64,000 nt of DNA from Marinobacter sp. es.048 (lineage in GTDB: Bacteria; Pseudomonadota; Gammaproteobacteria; Pseudomonadales; Oleiphilaceae): the NCBI RefSeq assembly GCF_900188435.1, contig NZ_FYFA01000001.1, positions 248,001 to 312,000 of the forward strand. The letters run 5' to 3'. Below are positions 55,019 through 64,000 of this stretch, in pieces. Under the pieces are notes generated by a model, which was not told the DNA's origin, searched no databases, and saw only the letters and a list, made by a program, of their open reading frames with translations. The translations under genes and the position numbers were made by a program. Position 1 is the first letter of the stretch; each line of letters opens with the position of its first letter.

Positions 55019-55739
55019 TGCCTCTTCTGGCGAGCCTTCCATTCAAAGCTTGCCGTGGCCAGAGCAATACCAGGCCCTGGCCAAACAGAGCAAATCACCG
55101 ATCCTGAAAGCGTTTTATGAGAGCGGCTGTCCCTCACCCGACACGCCCATCTCAGAGGTGCGGATGCTGGCCATTGATTTCGAGACCACGGGGCTTGATG
55201 CCAGCCAGCACTCCATTGTCAGCATCGGTCTGGTGCCCTTCACCCTGGACGGTATCCAGCTGGCCGAAGCACGGCACTGGGTGGTGCGCCCGAAACTACC
55301 CCTACACCAGACTTCAGTGACCATTCATGGCATCACCCACAGCGACATCGATAAAGCGCCTGACCTGGAAGATATCCTGAGAGAGTTGTTTAGCTATCTG
55401 AATGGCCGCATCCCGGTGGTGCATTACCGGAATATCGAGCGTTCGTTCCTGGATGTGGCCCTGCGTTGGCGACTCGGCGAGGGCATACGGTTTCCGGTTC
55501 TTGATACGATGGCCATCGAAGCTCACCTGCATCCGGATCGCAACCCTTCCCGGTGGCAACGACTGATGGGCAAGAAGTCGGTATCAATCCGGTTGGCCGA
55601 CAGCCGGCTGCGTTATGGGCTGCCCCATTACGCAGCCCATAACGCCCTGATTGATGCAATTGCCACGGCGGAGTTGTTGCAGGCGCAGGTGCTGCACCAC
55701 TTCAGCCGGGAGACCCGGGTGGCGGATCTCTGGCTGTAG
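55011..55739 (+). CDS. DEDDh 3'-5' exonuclease, DnaQ/PolC-type
   Basis: Nuclease domain protein of 242 residues. Exo I motif MLAIDFETTGLDASQ carries the first Asp/Glu pair, Exo II is around VVHYRNIERSFLDVAL with Asp, and Exo III is HYAAHNALIDAIATAEL, with His and Asp, giving the DEDDh set. It is short and not joined to a polymerase. It overlaps the end of the cNMP/CBS gene, so the two are coupled; this pairing recurs in related bacteria in my memory. Confidence 0.9.
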   Translation: MSDASSGEPSIQSLPWPEQYQALAKQSKSPILKAFYESGCPSPDTPISEVRMLAIDFETTGLDASQHSIVSIGLVPFTLDGIQLAEARHWVVRPKLPLHQTSVTIHGITHSDIDKAPDLEDILRELFSYLNGRIPVVHYRNIERSFLDVALRWRLGEGIRFPVLDTMAIEAHLHPDRNPSRWQRLMGKKSVSIRLADSRLRYGLPHYAAHNALIDAIATAELLQAQVLHHFSRETRVADLWL

Positions 55740-55752
55740 TGTGAGTGAGACT

Positions 55753-55778
55753 GTCGGATTACGCTTCGCTAATCCGAC
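55753..55778. repeat. REP-type palindromic repeat
   Basis: GTCGGATTA and TAATCCGAC form a nine-base perfect stem around CGCTTCGC. It lies between the stop codons of two convergent genes. The same core with small changes appears twice at 60471-60549. Confidence 0.8.
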
Positions 55779-55791
55779 CTACTGCAGCAAG

Positions 55792-57024
55792 TCATTGACT
55801 TGCCATGTCGGTTTTCGGCTTGACGTCGTCAATCCACTTGCCATAGCCGGCCTCTTCCATGTCCTCCAGGGGGATAAAGTCCATCGCCGCAGAGTTCATG
55901 CAGTAGCGCAACCCGGTCGGCGCGGGACCATCGTTAAAGACATGACCCAGGTGGGAATCCCCGTGGGTACTGCGGATTTCCGTCCGGCTCATGAAGAACG
56001 AGTTGTCCTCAAGTTCCACCACAGCCTCTGGCGTGATGGGCCGGGTAAAGCTGGGCCAGCCGGTACCGGATTTGTACTTGTCCCGCGATGAGAACAGCGG
56101 CTCGCCCGAGACAATATCCACGTAAAGCCCTGACTTCTTGTTGTCCCAGTACTTGTTATTGAACGCCGGCTCGGTGCCGTCTTCCTGGGTGACCTCGTAC
56201 TGCATATCGGTCAAACGCTGCCTCAGGACATCCTGAGCTGGCTTTTCAAAGCTTTCCGGATCAAAGCCACTGCCCATCTGACCGGGTTCTGTGCTGGCGC
56301 TTTCATCGCCCACCAGGTCGTCACTGGCATCTACCGTGGCCATCTCCTGGAACCGGGTGTAATCGAGCTCGTAATCTTCGCCATACACCTTCTCGATAAA
56401 CTGATAGCGACCAGAGTTGAAGGTGTAAAAGTTGTAGCGCACCGGATTCTTGTCGTAATAGTCTTGGTGATACTCCTCGGCCGGGTAGAATTTCTCGAAT
56501 GGCACGATTTCGATCACTACAGGCTTCTCGTACACTCCGGAAGCCTCCAACTCTGCAACAGCCGCTTCGGCCAGGCGCTTCTGCTCAGCGTTATGGTAGA
56601 AAATAGCGGGTCGATATTGCTGGCCTCGGTCCACAAACTGGCCCTGATTATCGGTCGGGTCCATCATCCGCCAGAGCGCCTGCAACAAACCCTCATATGT
56701 CATTTCGTTCGGGTCGTAATAGACCTGTACCGCTTCGGTATGGCCAGTCTGCCCCGAGGCAACTTGCTTATAGGAAGGACTTGCCTCTTCCCCACCGGAA
56801 TAGCCCGAGACGACTTCTACCACGCCCGGCACCCGTTTCTCGTATCCGGCCTCGACACACCAGAAACAACCGCCAGCAAAGGTTGCGACGGCCAGACCCG
56901 GTTGATCCGGTGCGTATTTGCTCATCTGCGACTCCGATTTCTCGGCAACCGCATAGCTGGTGAACAAACCGGCCGCAGAGACAAGCGCCAGTGCCGAAAA
57001 TATACCAACAATCTTACGTTTCAT
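55792..57024 (-). CDS. msrAB: Exported methionine sulfoxide reductase fusion MsrA-MsrB
   Basis: Two-domain enzyme of 410 residues that repairs oxidised methionine. A signal-type N terminus (about 1-27) suggests periplasmic action. MsrA (about 45-215) has [15 protein letters not shown] with the catalytic Cys; the MsrB part (about 260-395) has PSFTRPI and [13 protein letters not shown] with its catalytic Cys. Zinc-binding Cys pairs of some MsrB proteins are not seen. AAGGAG lies five bases before the start. It is 79 bases after the kinase gene in the same direction and is probably in its control circuit. Confidence 0.93.
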   Translation of the reverse strand: MKRKIVGIFSALALVSAAGLFTSYAVAEKSESQMSKYAPDQPGLAVATFAGGCFWCVEAGYEKRVPGVVEVVSGYSGGEEASPSYKQVASGQTGHTEAVQVYYDPNEMTYEGLLQALWRMMDPTDNQGQFVDRGQQYRPAIFYHNAEQKRLAEAAVAELEASGVYEKPVVIEIVPFEKFYPAEEYHQDYYDKNPVRYNFYTFNSGRYQFIEKVYGEDYELDYTRFQEMATVDASDDLVGDESASTEPGQMGSGFDPESFEKPAQDVLRQRLTDMQYEVTQEDGTEPAFNNKYWDNKKSGLYVDIVSGEPLFSSRDKYKSGTGWPSFTRPITPEAVVELEDNSFFMSRTEIRSTHGDSHLGHVFNDGPAPTGLRYCMNSAAMDFIPLEDMEEAGYGKWIDDVKPKTDMASQ

Positions 57025-57103
57025 CAGACTTCTCCTTTACGTGATTCCATTCCTACAGCGTAGGGTCGCGGATTCACGAAAACGTTCACCAGGTGTTACG
57101 AAT

Positions 57104-58603
57104 TCATAACGCTGTGGATTTTTCGCCGCCCGGCCCGGAACTGTCGCCGGCCAGAGGCAGCCAGACGCTGAAAACGGCGCCATCGGCATTGCGGACAGAG
57201 AGTTTCCCCTGCTGAAGTGAAACCATTCTCTGGGCAATGGCGAGCCCAAGCCCGGCATGCCCCGTCCTGGAGGCGCCTGAGGCCTGGTAAAAGGGTTCGA
57301 AGACGTGTTCCAGGTCCGCATCATCGATGCCAGGGCCAGCGTCCGCGACGGTAATCTCCACACCGCCGTCCCGTTCGGCAACGCTCAGTGTGATCTCCGT
57401 GTCCTGTGGCGAATGACTGATGGCATTGCTGATCAGGTTATCCAATACCCGCTCGGTCATGGCGATATCCGCCAGCACCCTGACCGGTGCCACGGAGACA
57501 ATCGACAGGGCAACGCCGGCACGCTCTGCCTCGGGATGGTGTTTCTGCACCACATCATGCAGGAGTTCGGCAACCACAAACGGTTCCGTCTTCGGCTGTT
57601 TTTCCCGGGCATCCAGTGCCGCAAGCTCAAACAGTTCTTCCACCAGGCGACCAAGCCGGTGGCTTTCGGTCAGGGCAACATCCAGGAAACGTGCCCGCTC
57701 CTCGGCGGCGAGCGTGTCCTGTTTCATACGCAAGGCTTCGATATAACCCTGGATGGATGCCAGTGGCGTTCTCAGGTCATGGGAGACTTGGGCGACCAGC
57801 TGCCGGCGCTGGGCATCCTTGTGTTTCAGAAGGTCCAGCTGGGCAACAATCCGCTGAGCCATCTGATCAAACCTGGCGGCCAGGTAATCAATGTCATCGC
57901 CTTTGCCGGAAATCGCCACCGTGCTCTCTGGAGACATGCCGCGTTCGAAGGATTCCACCCGTTCGGTCAGCCGCGACAGCCGACGTGTCAACAGTCGGAA
58001 AAACACCAGCCCGGCCAGGAGTCCGACAAACAGGCTCACCGCCAGCGCACCTGCGCCCAACTGCAGGAGACGGTTACTGTGCACCATGCTCTCGGCCAGA
58101 TCGTATTCCTCGCCCCTCAGAACAACGTACAGATAGCCCGTTGGGTTGTCTGCTGATGGCACCGGCGTTACCGAGAAGACTTTTCGCCGGTCATGGCTGC
58201 GCGGGTCATCGCCGGGCAGCGGATAGGCTTCGGGGGTTTCGAGCAGTGTTCTGATGGGGGCCAGGGACACCCGGTTGCGCTTGATCTTGTTCGGATCCGC
58301 GGAGTAGGACAGGATGTTGCCGTCGGTATCCAGAAGATAGATCTCAATACTGGGGTTGATCGTCATGTACAGTTCAAAAAGCTGCTTCAGGGCGTCGCGA
58401 TTGAGTTCACCATCGGTTACCAGGTTTCGGTCAGACACCAGATTGCGGGCAAGATCCCGGTTCAGTTGCTGGTTAACCGCTGCCGAGTATTCTCTAACCG
58501 AAGCCAGACTCAGAAAGGTGAAGAGCCCCCCCACCACAAGCAGTAGCAGGAACAGACCAATGGCCAGCCGGGCATAGAGGGTTCGGAATACAGACAGGGC
58601 CAC
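57104..58603 (-). CDS. Sensor histidine kinase
   Basis: Membrane kinase of 499 residues. Helices at about 10-32 and 180-205 bracket a periplasmic sensing domain of about 145 residues with no striking motif. HAMP domain (about 205-260), then the DHp box LVAQVSHDLRTPLASI and ATPase motifs SNAISHSPQD, DAGPGIDDA and GLGLAIAQRM. The start is GTG. It forms a pair with the regulator gene, two bases upstream. Neighbours suggest sensing of oxidant or metal stress in the periplasm. Confidence 0.9.
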   Translation of the reverse strand: MALSVFRTLYARLAIGLFLLLLVVGGLFTFLSLASVREYSAAVNQQLNRDLARNLVSDRNLVTDGELNRDALKQLFELYMTINPSIEIYLLDTDGNILSYSADPNKIKRNRVSLAPIRTLLETPEAYPLPGDDPRSHDRRKVFSVTPVPSADNPTGYLYVVLRGEEYDLAESMVHSNRLLQLGAGALAVSLFVGLLAGLVFFRLLTRRLSRLTERVESFERGMSPESTVAISGKGDDIDYLAARFDQMAQRIVAQLDLLKHKDAQRRQLVAQVSHDLRTPLASIQGYIEALRMKQDTLAAEERARFLDVALTESHRLGRLVEELFELAALDAREKQPKTEPFVVAELLHDVVQKHHPEAERAGVALSIVSVAPVRVLADIAMTERVLDNLISNAISHSPQDTEITLSVAERDGGVEITVADAGPGIDDADLEHVFEPFYQASGASRTGHAGLGLAIAQRMVSLQQGKLSVRNADGAVFSVWLPLAGDSSGPGGEKSTAL

Positions 58604-58605
58604 GA

Positions 58606-59307
58606 TTAATCCATGAACCGATAGCCAACACCCCAGACCGTCTGGACGTATCTCGGGTCGGCCGCATCGGCTTCTATCTTGTTACGCAGTCGGTTGATGT
58701 GGGTGTTCACGGTATGCTCGTAGCCTTCATGGTTATAACCCCAGACTGCATCGAGCAACTGCGCCCGGCTGAAAACCCGGCCCCGGTGGGAGGCAAAGTG
58801 CCAGAGCAGATCAAACTCACGGGCGGTGAGATCCACCTCGTGATCGTCGACAAACACGCGCCGGCGAACCGGATCAATTTTCAGCCCTTCCACCTGAATC
58901 TCTTCAACTTCCTTACTTGCAGGCGAACCTTGAGAGAGGGCGTCCACCCGACGGAACAGGGCTTTGACGCGGGCCGCAAGTTCCGCCACGCTGAATGGCT
59001 TCGTGAGGTAATCGTCCGCCCCCATTTCCAGGCCCAGAACCCGATCCAGCTCCGTGCTCTTAGCCGTCAACATTAAAACGGGAACATAGCCCGGAGATGA
59101 TCGTATCTCCCGGCACACCGCCAGACCATCAAGACCGGGCAGCATCAGATCCAGTATGACCAGATCGATGCCACCCTCACGGAACCGCTCCAGACCGGTA
59201 TCACCCCGGTCCAACAGAACAGCATTCATACCCAGATCCGACACCTGCATACGCACCAGCTCGCCGATGCCGGGATTGTCTTCGATAATCAGTACCGTTC
59301 GCGTCAT
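58606..59307 (-). CDS. OmpR-family response regulator
   Basis: Regulator of 233 residues with receiver (IIEDNPGIGELVRM, phospho-acceptor Asp in LVILDLMLPGLDG, TKPFSVAEL) and winged-helix domain (LTAREFDLLWHFASH, VQTVWGVGYRFMD). It starts 26 bases after the MXKDX gene and is followed directly by the kinase, so all three should be in one operon. Its target site is not obvious. Confidence 0.92.
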   Translation of the reverse strand: MTRTVLIIEDNPGIGELVRMQVSDLGMNAVLLDRGDTGLERFREGGIDLVILDLMLPGLDGLAVCREIRSSPGYVPVLMLTAKSTELDRVLGLEMGADDYLTKPFSVAELAARVKALFRRVDALSQGSPASKEVEEIQVEGLKIDPVRRRVFVDDHEVDLTAREFDLLWHFASHRGRVFSRAQLLDAVWGYNHEGYEHTVNTHINRLRNKIEADAADPRYVQTVWGVGYRFMD

Positions 59308-59333
59308 GCGTACAGGGCTCCATTCAGATCAGG

Positions 59334-59639
59334 CTACATCTTGTCCTTGTCGTCCATGGCGCTGTCTTTCATCGACATCCCGTCCTTCTTCATGTCGTCC
59401 ATGCCATCGTTTTTCATGGCATCCTGCGCCATACCATCTTCTTTCATACCGTGCCCCATGTCTTTGGACATGTCATCCTTTTCCATACCGTGATCCGACA
59501 TACCCTTATCGGCCATGTCGTCTTTCATCATGGCGTCGCCCTTCATGCCATCGCTTGATGACTTCATGTCGTCAGCTGTGGCAAAAGTTGCCAGCATACC
59601 CAGCATGGCAATCGCAAACATTCGGCTCAGGTTTTTCAT
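59334..59639 (-). CDS. Exported methionine-rich MXKDX-repeat protein
   Basis: Small exported protein of 101 residues. A signal peptide (MKNLSRMFAIAMLGMLATFA, cut near Ala22) is followed by a low-complexity part made of five-residue-like units with Met then Lys/Asp/Gly (MKDDM, MEKDDM, MKNDG, MDDMKKDG). The mature region of about 78 residues has 18 Met and many Asp. It matches the pentapeptide MXKDX family. Met can bind copper(I) and also absorb oxidants, and its operon has methionine sulfoxide reductase, so both roles are possible. Confidence 0.88.
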   Translation of the reverse strand: MKNLSRMFAIAMLGMLATFATADDMKSSSDGMKGDAMMKDDMADKGMSDHGMEKDDMSKDMGHGMKEDGMAQDAMKNDGMDDMKKDGMSMKDSAMDDKDKM

Positions 59640-59845
59640 GGTGATCTCTCCGTAGGTTTTTGTATGCCGGAATTGATTCCAGCCTCAAAACCAGACTGCA
59701 CGGTGGCGTTTACGGGAGAGTCACGGACAGTTAAAGAGTGTATGTCCAAAAGTTCACAAAACCATCACGGACCCGCTATTCCACGCGCATAGCCGGCTCC
59801 GGGTTTAGCCGTTAAAATGAATCCAAATTCGGGCATGAGGTTTCA

Positions 59846-60427
59846 GTGGCAGACAAGACCGTAACCAGGGCAACACCGGCCGACGCGTTCAAGCGGGCAC
59901 GTCGCATGTGGCTCAAGGGTGAGCGCATTCACCTGGCGCCGCTGGCTGATGAGCTCGGAATTGGCCGCGCCACCCTGTTTCGCTGGGTGGGCAACAAGGA
60001 TCTACTGATCGGAGAGATTCTCTGGGCCCTGTATGAACCCCTCTGGCGACAGGCTATGGCGGAAACCCCCGGCGTGGGCGTGGACTACATCGTCGGTGTG
60101 TACCGACGCACCAACTCCGCCATCCTGCACTTCGAACCGCTACGGCGGTTCATCAACCAGGACCCGGAATACGCCCTGAAGATCCTCACTTCATCCCAGT
60201 CAATCCTGCACACCCGCACGGTGGAAACCAACACCCGGATGTTGAAAGACCAGGTAGCCGCCGGGCACATCAAGCCGCCGATGAACATCTTCAGCCTGTC
60301 TTACTTCATGATTCGATTGGCGGAGTCCTGCCTGTACAGCGACATCATCGCCGGACGCGAGCCAAGAGAAGCGGAGTTGGAGGATGCCTGTACGGCGGTT
60401 CGGATTTTGCTTGGTGGTAAAGCCTGA
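59846..60427 (+). CDS. TetR-type regulator, QsdR-like
   Basis: DNA-binding regulator of 193 residues. The helix-turn-helix (about 33-55) reads IHLAPLADELGIGRATLFRWVG, and a ligand domain of about 130 residues follows. The style and the lack of a long TetR N-terminal helix match the QsdR family, which controls lactone and alcohol-linked catabolic genes in some bacteria. It uses a GTG start after ATGAGG. It lies convergent with the aldehyde dehydrogenase gene, so its targets are likely those genes. Confidence 0.82.
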   Translation: MADKTVTRATPADAFKRARRMWLKGERIHLAPLADELGIGRATLFRWVGNKDLLIGEILWALYEPLWRQAMAETPGVGVDYIVGVYRRTNSAILHFEPLRRFINQDPEYALKILTSSQSILHTRTVETNTRMLKDQVAAGHIKPPMNIFSLSYFMIRLAESCLYSDIIAGREPREAELEDACTAVRILLGGKA

Positions 60428-60470
60428 CGCATGGTGACTGGCCCCGAGGTGGGGTGTCTTTGGAGGATCT

Positions 60471-60549
60471 GTCGGATTACGGCTTCGCCTAATCCGACCT
60501 ACCTTATGGACCTTACCGTAGGTCGGGTTAGGCAGAGCCGTAACCCGAC
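60471..60549. repeat. Pair of inverted REP-type repeats (BIME-like)
   Basis: The first unit is GTCGGATTA...TAATCCGAC (60471-60498) with the loop CGGCTTCGCC; the second is GTCGGGTTA...TAACCCGAC (60522-60549), in inverted relation. Both are close to the repeat at 55753. They sit between the regulator and the aldehyde dehydrogenase gene, in the gap after their convergent ends. Such pairs can stall exonucleases or end transcription. Confidence 0.8.
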
Positions 60550-60564
60550 ATCCGGCTCCAGCGA

Positions 60565-61980
60565 TTACAACTGCAACGAACGAACTTCCAGAAACTCCTC
60601 CATTCCCCATTTACCGAATTCACGGCCAATGCCTGAATGGCCAAACCCGCCGAACGGTGCCATCGGGTTGAAAGCACCACCGTTCACGAATACCTGGCCG
60701 GTGCGCAGCTTGCTGGCAATTTTCTTCGCCTTGGCATCGTCGCCGGACCAGACGGCACCGGAAAGGCCGTACTGGGTACCGTTGGCGATCCTCACCGCCT
60801 CGGCTTCATCGTTATACGGGATCACGCATAGCACCGGCCCGAAGATCTCCTCCTGGGCGATGCGGCTATCCGGTTTTACGTTGCCGAAGACGGTGGCCTT
60901 GACAAAGTAACCCTTGTCACAACCCTCTGGTGCCTCAGGGCCGCCAGCAATGAGCTTGGCGCCTTCCTCGATACCCAGTTTGATGTAGTCGATGGCCTTG
61001 TCACGCTGCTGGGCAGACGACAGCGGGCCAAGACGGGTGGATTCTTCCAGAGGGTTGCCGGGCGTCATTTTTGCCACGGCAGCGGCAGCCAGTTCGCATG
61101 CCTCGTCGTGTTTGTCTGCGGGAACCAGCATGCGCGTAAGTGCCGTGCAGGTCTGGCCGGAGTTCAGCAGGCAGTTGTTGATCGTGCCTTTGACGGCGGC
61201 CGCCAGGTCAGCATCCGGAAGAATCACGGAGGCAGATTTGCCCCCCATCTCCAGGGCGATCCGTTTGAAATCGTCGGCGGCGGCGTGGGCAATCAGGTTG
61301 CCGGTGCGGGTGGAACCGGTAAAGGACACCATGCGCACATCCGGATGCTTGATCAGGGTATCACCCACGGTATGGCCATAGCCGCACACCATGTTGAAAA
61401 CGCCCTTGGGCAGGTCGGTGCCATCAAGGATCTCGGCAAGAATAAACGCCGTCTGGGGAGCGATCTCAGAAGGCTTGAGCACCACGGTGCAACCGGCCGC
61501 AATCGCCGGAACGATTTTCAGGATTACCTGGTGCAGCGGGTAGTTCCAGGGGGTAATACAGCCAACCACGCCAACCGGGGCATATTGCACTTCGGAGTTT
61601 CCGGACTGCTCGGTAAACTCGAAGTCCGGCAAAAGCTTCAGATAGCTTTTGGTCACCGCAGCCGGCATACCGGCCTGGATCGGCGTGGCCAGCTTGATCG
61701 GCATACCCACTTCCCGGCAGACGGTCTCGGCGATTTCCGGCGCGCGCTCTTTCAGGCCCGCATGCAGTTGTTCCAGCACCTTGATTCGTTCTTCCAGGGT
61801 GCTTTCCGACCAGCATTCAAACGCCGCATCGGCGGCAGCAATGGCCTGTTCCATTTCATCCGCGCCGGCGGCGGGAACGCGGGCAATCACGTCACCGGTG
61901 CCAGCTTCGTGAACGTCGATCATATCACCGGCCCAGCTAACCCATTGGCCGTTGATGTAGTTCCTGTTCAGCTCGTTCAT
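60565..61980 (-). CDS. NAD-dependent aldehyde dehydrogenase
   Basis: Oxidises an aldehyde to its acid (471 residues). Seen are the Rossmann start GCITPWNYPLHQ, the catalytic Glu region ALEMGGKSASVIL, the nucleophile Cys in LLNSGQTCTALTR, and EIFGPVLCVIPYND. The ATG giving MNELNRN is chosen, ten bases after the alcohol dehydrogenase stop. With the alcohol dehydrogenase and thiolase upstream it suggests degradation of an alcohol or diol-derived compound. Confidence 0.93.
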   Translation of the reverse strand: MNELNRNYINGQWVSWAGDMIDVHEAGTGDVIARVPAAGADEMEQAIAAADAAFECWSESTLEERIKVLEQLHAGLKERAPEIAETVCREVGMPIKLATPIQAGMPAAVTKSYLKLLPDFEFTEQSGNSEVQYAPVGVVGCITPWNYPLHQVILKIVPAIAAGCTVVLKPSEIAPQTAFILAEILDGTDLPKGVFNMVCGYGHTVGDTLIKHPDVRMVSFTGSTRTGNLIAHAAADDFKRIALEMGGKSASVILPDADLAAAVKGTINNCLLNSGQTCTALTRMLVPADKHDEACELAAAAVAKMTPGNPLEESTRLGPLSSAQQRDKAIDYIKLGIEEGAKLIAGGPEAPEGCDKGYFVKATVFGNVKPDSRIAQEEIFGPVLCVIPYNDEAEAVRIANGTQYGLSGAVWSGDDAKAKKIASKLRTGQVFVNGGAFNPMAPFGGFGHSGIGREFGKWGMEEFLEVRSLQL

Positions 61981-61990
61981 GCTTCCCCCT

Positions 61991-63097
61991 TCATTCAAAT
62001 ACGATAACGCCACGGGCGTTCTTGCCTGCCACCATATCATCGAACGCCTGTGCGGCCTCTTCTATGGGGTAGGTCCGGGTAACCAGTTCGTCCAGCTTGA
62101 GTTTACCAGCCTTGTAAAGACCCAGGATTCTGGGGAAATCGTGCTGCGGCCTGGCGGAGCCCAGCCAGCTGCCTTTGAGCGTGCGCTCATCGGCCGGCAA
62201 GGTCAGAGTGGTCAGTGAGGTCTTGTCCTTCGGATCCGCCACACCCACGACCACGGCAGTGCCGCCACGACCCAGACTCTTGTAGGCCTGCTCGACAACC
62301 GGCCCGGCGCCCACGCATTCGAAGGCATAGTCTACGCCGCCGGTCATTTTCTTTATCGCTTTGGCTGCGCCTTCCACCTCGTTAATATTCACGGTATGGG
62401 TGGCGCCGAATTCTTTCGCCATCGCCAGCTTCGTCGGGTTGCTGTCCACCGCCACGATCATTTCGGCGCCGGCGGTGACACAGCCCTGAATGGCGTTGAG
62501 GCCAACGCCGCCGATACCAAACACGGCGGCGCGGGAGCCGGGTTCAAGCTTTGCGGTGTTGAACACGGCGCCTACACCGGTCATCACGGCACAGCTGACC
62601 AGCGCTGCGTTCTGCATGGGCACCGTTTCATCCACCTTGACACAATTATCCACGTGCATGGTGGCAAACTCGGCCATCACGCCGCAGGCGCCAAAGACGT
62701 TCAGGGGCTCGCCGTCTGCACCCTTGGTTCTGACGGTGCCATCCGGCAGGTTGAACATGGCCTTGCGGGCGTTCTCGCACAGCACCGGACGGCCACGGAC
62801 ACACTGGCTGCATTTGCCGCACATGGAGATAAACGTGCTAACCACATGATCGCCTTCCTTGAAGGCGGTCACACCTTCACCGACTTCCACCACCACCCCG
62901 GCAGCTTCGTGCCCCAGGACCAGTGGAGGCGGATAGGGAATCTTGCCCGTGGTGGCGGACAGATCGCTGTGGCAGACGCCGCAGGCCGCGATCTTAACGG
63001 TAATTTCATCCCGCTTGGGGCCTTCTACCGTGATGGTTTCCACCTGAACGGGCTGCCCCCATTCCCGGCAGACCACTGCTTTGGCTTGTCTGTCCAT
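61991..63097 (-). CDS. Zinc-dependent alcohol dehydrogenase
   Basis: Medium-chain dehydrogenase of 368 residues. The catalytic-zinc Cys is in ACGVCHSDLSA, with GHEAAGVVVEVGEGV, the structural zinc set CGKCSQCVRGRPVLC and the cofactor loop FGIGGVGLNAIQG. It would oxidise an alcohol to the aldehyde, feeding the next gene. Ten bases separate it from the aldehyde dehydrogenase. Substrate is not fixed by sequence. Confidence 0.92.
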   Translation of the reverse strand: MDRQAKAVVCREWGQPVQVETITVEGPKRDEITVKIAACGVCHSDLSATTGKIPYPPPLVLGHEAAGVVVEVGEGVTAFKEGDHVVSTFISMCGKCSQCVRGRPVLCENARKAMFNLPDGTVRTKGADGEPLNVFGACGVMAEFATMHVDNCVKVDETVPMQNAALVSCAVMTGVGAVFNTAKLEPGSRAAVFGIGGVGLNAIQGCVTAGAEMIVAVDSNPTKLAMAKEFGATHTVNINEVEGAAKAIKKMTGGVDYAFECVGAGPVVEQAYKSLGRGGTAVVVGVADPKDKTSLTTLTLPADERTLKGSWLGSARPQHDFPRILGLYKAGKLKLDELVTRTYPIEEAAQAFDDMVAGKNARGVIVFE

Positions 63098-63164
63098 GTT
63101 TCCCCCTGTCGATTAAGTGGGGGCCAGAAGCACGATTTCCTCTGACCCCGGGTTTATTCCGACT

Positions 63165-64000
63165 TCATACTACTTCGAACAAGCCGGCAGCACCCTGGCC
63201 ACCACCGATGCACATGGTGATCACCACGTATTTCGCGCCACGACGTTTGCCTTCGATCAGGGCATGGCCTGTCTGGCGAGAGCCGGTGACACCAAAGGGG
63301 TGGCCGATGGAAATGGAACCACCGTTTACGTTCAGCTTCTCCATAGGAATGCCAAGACGGTCACGGCAGTAAACCACCTGAGATGCAAAAGCCTCGTTAA
63401 GCTCCCACAAATCAATGTCGTCCATGGTCAAACCCGCTCGCTCCAGCAGCCGAGGGACAGCGAAGACCGGGCCGATGCCCATCTCGTCCGGCTCGCAACC
63501 GGCCACGGCGAAGCCGCGGAAAATCCCCATGGGTTCGATGTTGTGCTTCTCGGCGTAGGTGCTGTTCATCACCGTGCACACGGAAGCGCCATCCGACAGC
63601 TGGCTGGCATTACCCGCCGTGATAAACTGCTCTGGCCCACGCACCGGCTCCAGACCGGCCAGGCCCTCGAGGGTGGTGTTCGGGCGGTTACATTCATCGC
63701 TGGTCAGGGTTACCTGTTTCTCACTGACCTGCCCGGTCTCCTTGTCCTTGACCAGCATGGTGGCGTCGAAAGGCACAATCTCATCGTCAAACTTGCCAGC
63801 CTGCTGGGCCGCCGCCGTGCGCTGCTGGGAAATCAGTGAATACTCATCCTGGGCCTCACGGCTGACGTTATAGCGCTTGGCCACGACATCCGCCGTCTCG
63901 ATCATCGAAAGATACAGCTCAGGCTTGTGCTTCATCAGCCACTCGTTGGTGGCGTGAAAGCTGTTGATCTTTTCGTTCTGCACCAGGGAAATCGACTCGA
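63165..64000 (-). CDS. Acyl-CoA thiolase, C-terminal part (partial)
   Basis: Thiolase-family enzyme cut by the window edge; about 278 residues of its C-terminal part are here. The catalytic His lies in [15 protein letters not shown] and the second catalytic Cys in [25 protein letters not shown] is also typical. The frame continues past base 64000, so the N-terminal domain with its nucleophilic Cys is not in the window. It probably cleaves or makes a 3-ketoacyl-CoA in the same catabolic route as the dehydrogenases 67 bases downstream. Confidence 0.93.
   Translation of the reverse strand, partial: ESISLVQNEKINSFHATNEWLMKHKPELYLSMIETADVVAKRYNVSREAQDEYSLISQQRTAAAQQAGKFDDEIVPFDATMLVKDKETGQVSEKQVTLTSDECNRPNTTLEGLAGLEPVRGPEQFITAGNASQLSDGASVCTVMNSTYAEKHNIEPMGIFRGFAVAGCEPDEMGIGPVFAVPRLLERAGLTMDDIDLWELNEAFASQVVYCRDRLGIPMEKLNVNGGSISIGHPFGVTGSRQTGHALIEGKRRGAKYVVITMCIGGGQGAAGLFEVV

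Noticed and set aside
59334..59639. Tandem DNA repeat or minisatellite in the MXKDX gene
   Set aside because: The repeat is in the protein; DNA units vary in length and codons, so it is not a simple tandem repeat.

Overview
The window looks like chromosomal DNA of a GC-rich marine gammaproteobacterium, most like Marinobacter. This is an inference from gene content and protein style, not from a marker gene. There is no rRNA, tRNA, CRISPR array, insertion sequence or prophage. Almost every stretch is coding, and most genes sit in tightly overlapping operons.

Layout. 1-3135 (minus) holds an RND efflux pump, with the permease cut by the window edge. 3203-14401 (minus) is one long gene run: a YfcC-type transporter, arcA, arcB and arcC, followed 12 bases later by a complete N-type rotary ATPase operon atpDCQRBEFAG. 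It starts behind an FNR/ANR-like box placed exactly at -41.5 from a predicted start site. 14660-18624 holds a copper-type TonB receptor and a divergent RegB/RegA redox two-component system. 18885-26000 holds two cyclic-di-GMP proteins, a CbiM-like membrane protein, and a persulfide-dioxygenase-like hydrolase paired with a SulP transporter.

26051-30317 (minus) is a four-gene cluster: thermostable-hemolysin-family protein, acyl-AMP ligase joined to a heme-oxygenase-like diiron domain, short-chain dehydrogenase and TPR protein. I do not know a described pathway for it. It diverges from 30536-38863 (plus), which holds a GtrA protein, two GT2 glycosyltransferases, two ArnT-like glycosyltransferases, a TVP38 protein and a PmrA/PmrB-like two-component system. 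Three direct-repeat boxes (CTTAAG-N5-CTTAAG type) fill the shared promoter, and a fourth sits inside the plus-strand operon. This suggests that envelope-lipid modification and the unknown cluster answer to one regulator.

39131-42448 holds a second two-component system whose kinase has a striking Asp/Glu/His loop, divergent from a small acidic exported protein and a cytochrome b561. Then come a sulfurtransferase, RidA, a TrkA/TrkH potassium system with a tiny membrane ORF upstream, a PfkB kinase and a DUF1269 protein. 48223-52984 (minus) is a btuBFCD vitamin B12 uptake operon under a cobalamin riboswitch. 53144-55739 holds a cNMP/CBS/nucleotidyltransferase protein and a DEDDh exonuclease. 55792-59639 (minus) holds a methionine-rich MXKDX protein, a two-component system and an exported MsrA-MsrB fusion, which together look like a periplasmic methionine-oxidation defence. 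The window ends with a QsdR-like regulator and aldehyde dehydrogenase, alcohol dehydrogenase and thiolase genes, the last cut by the edge.
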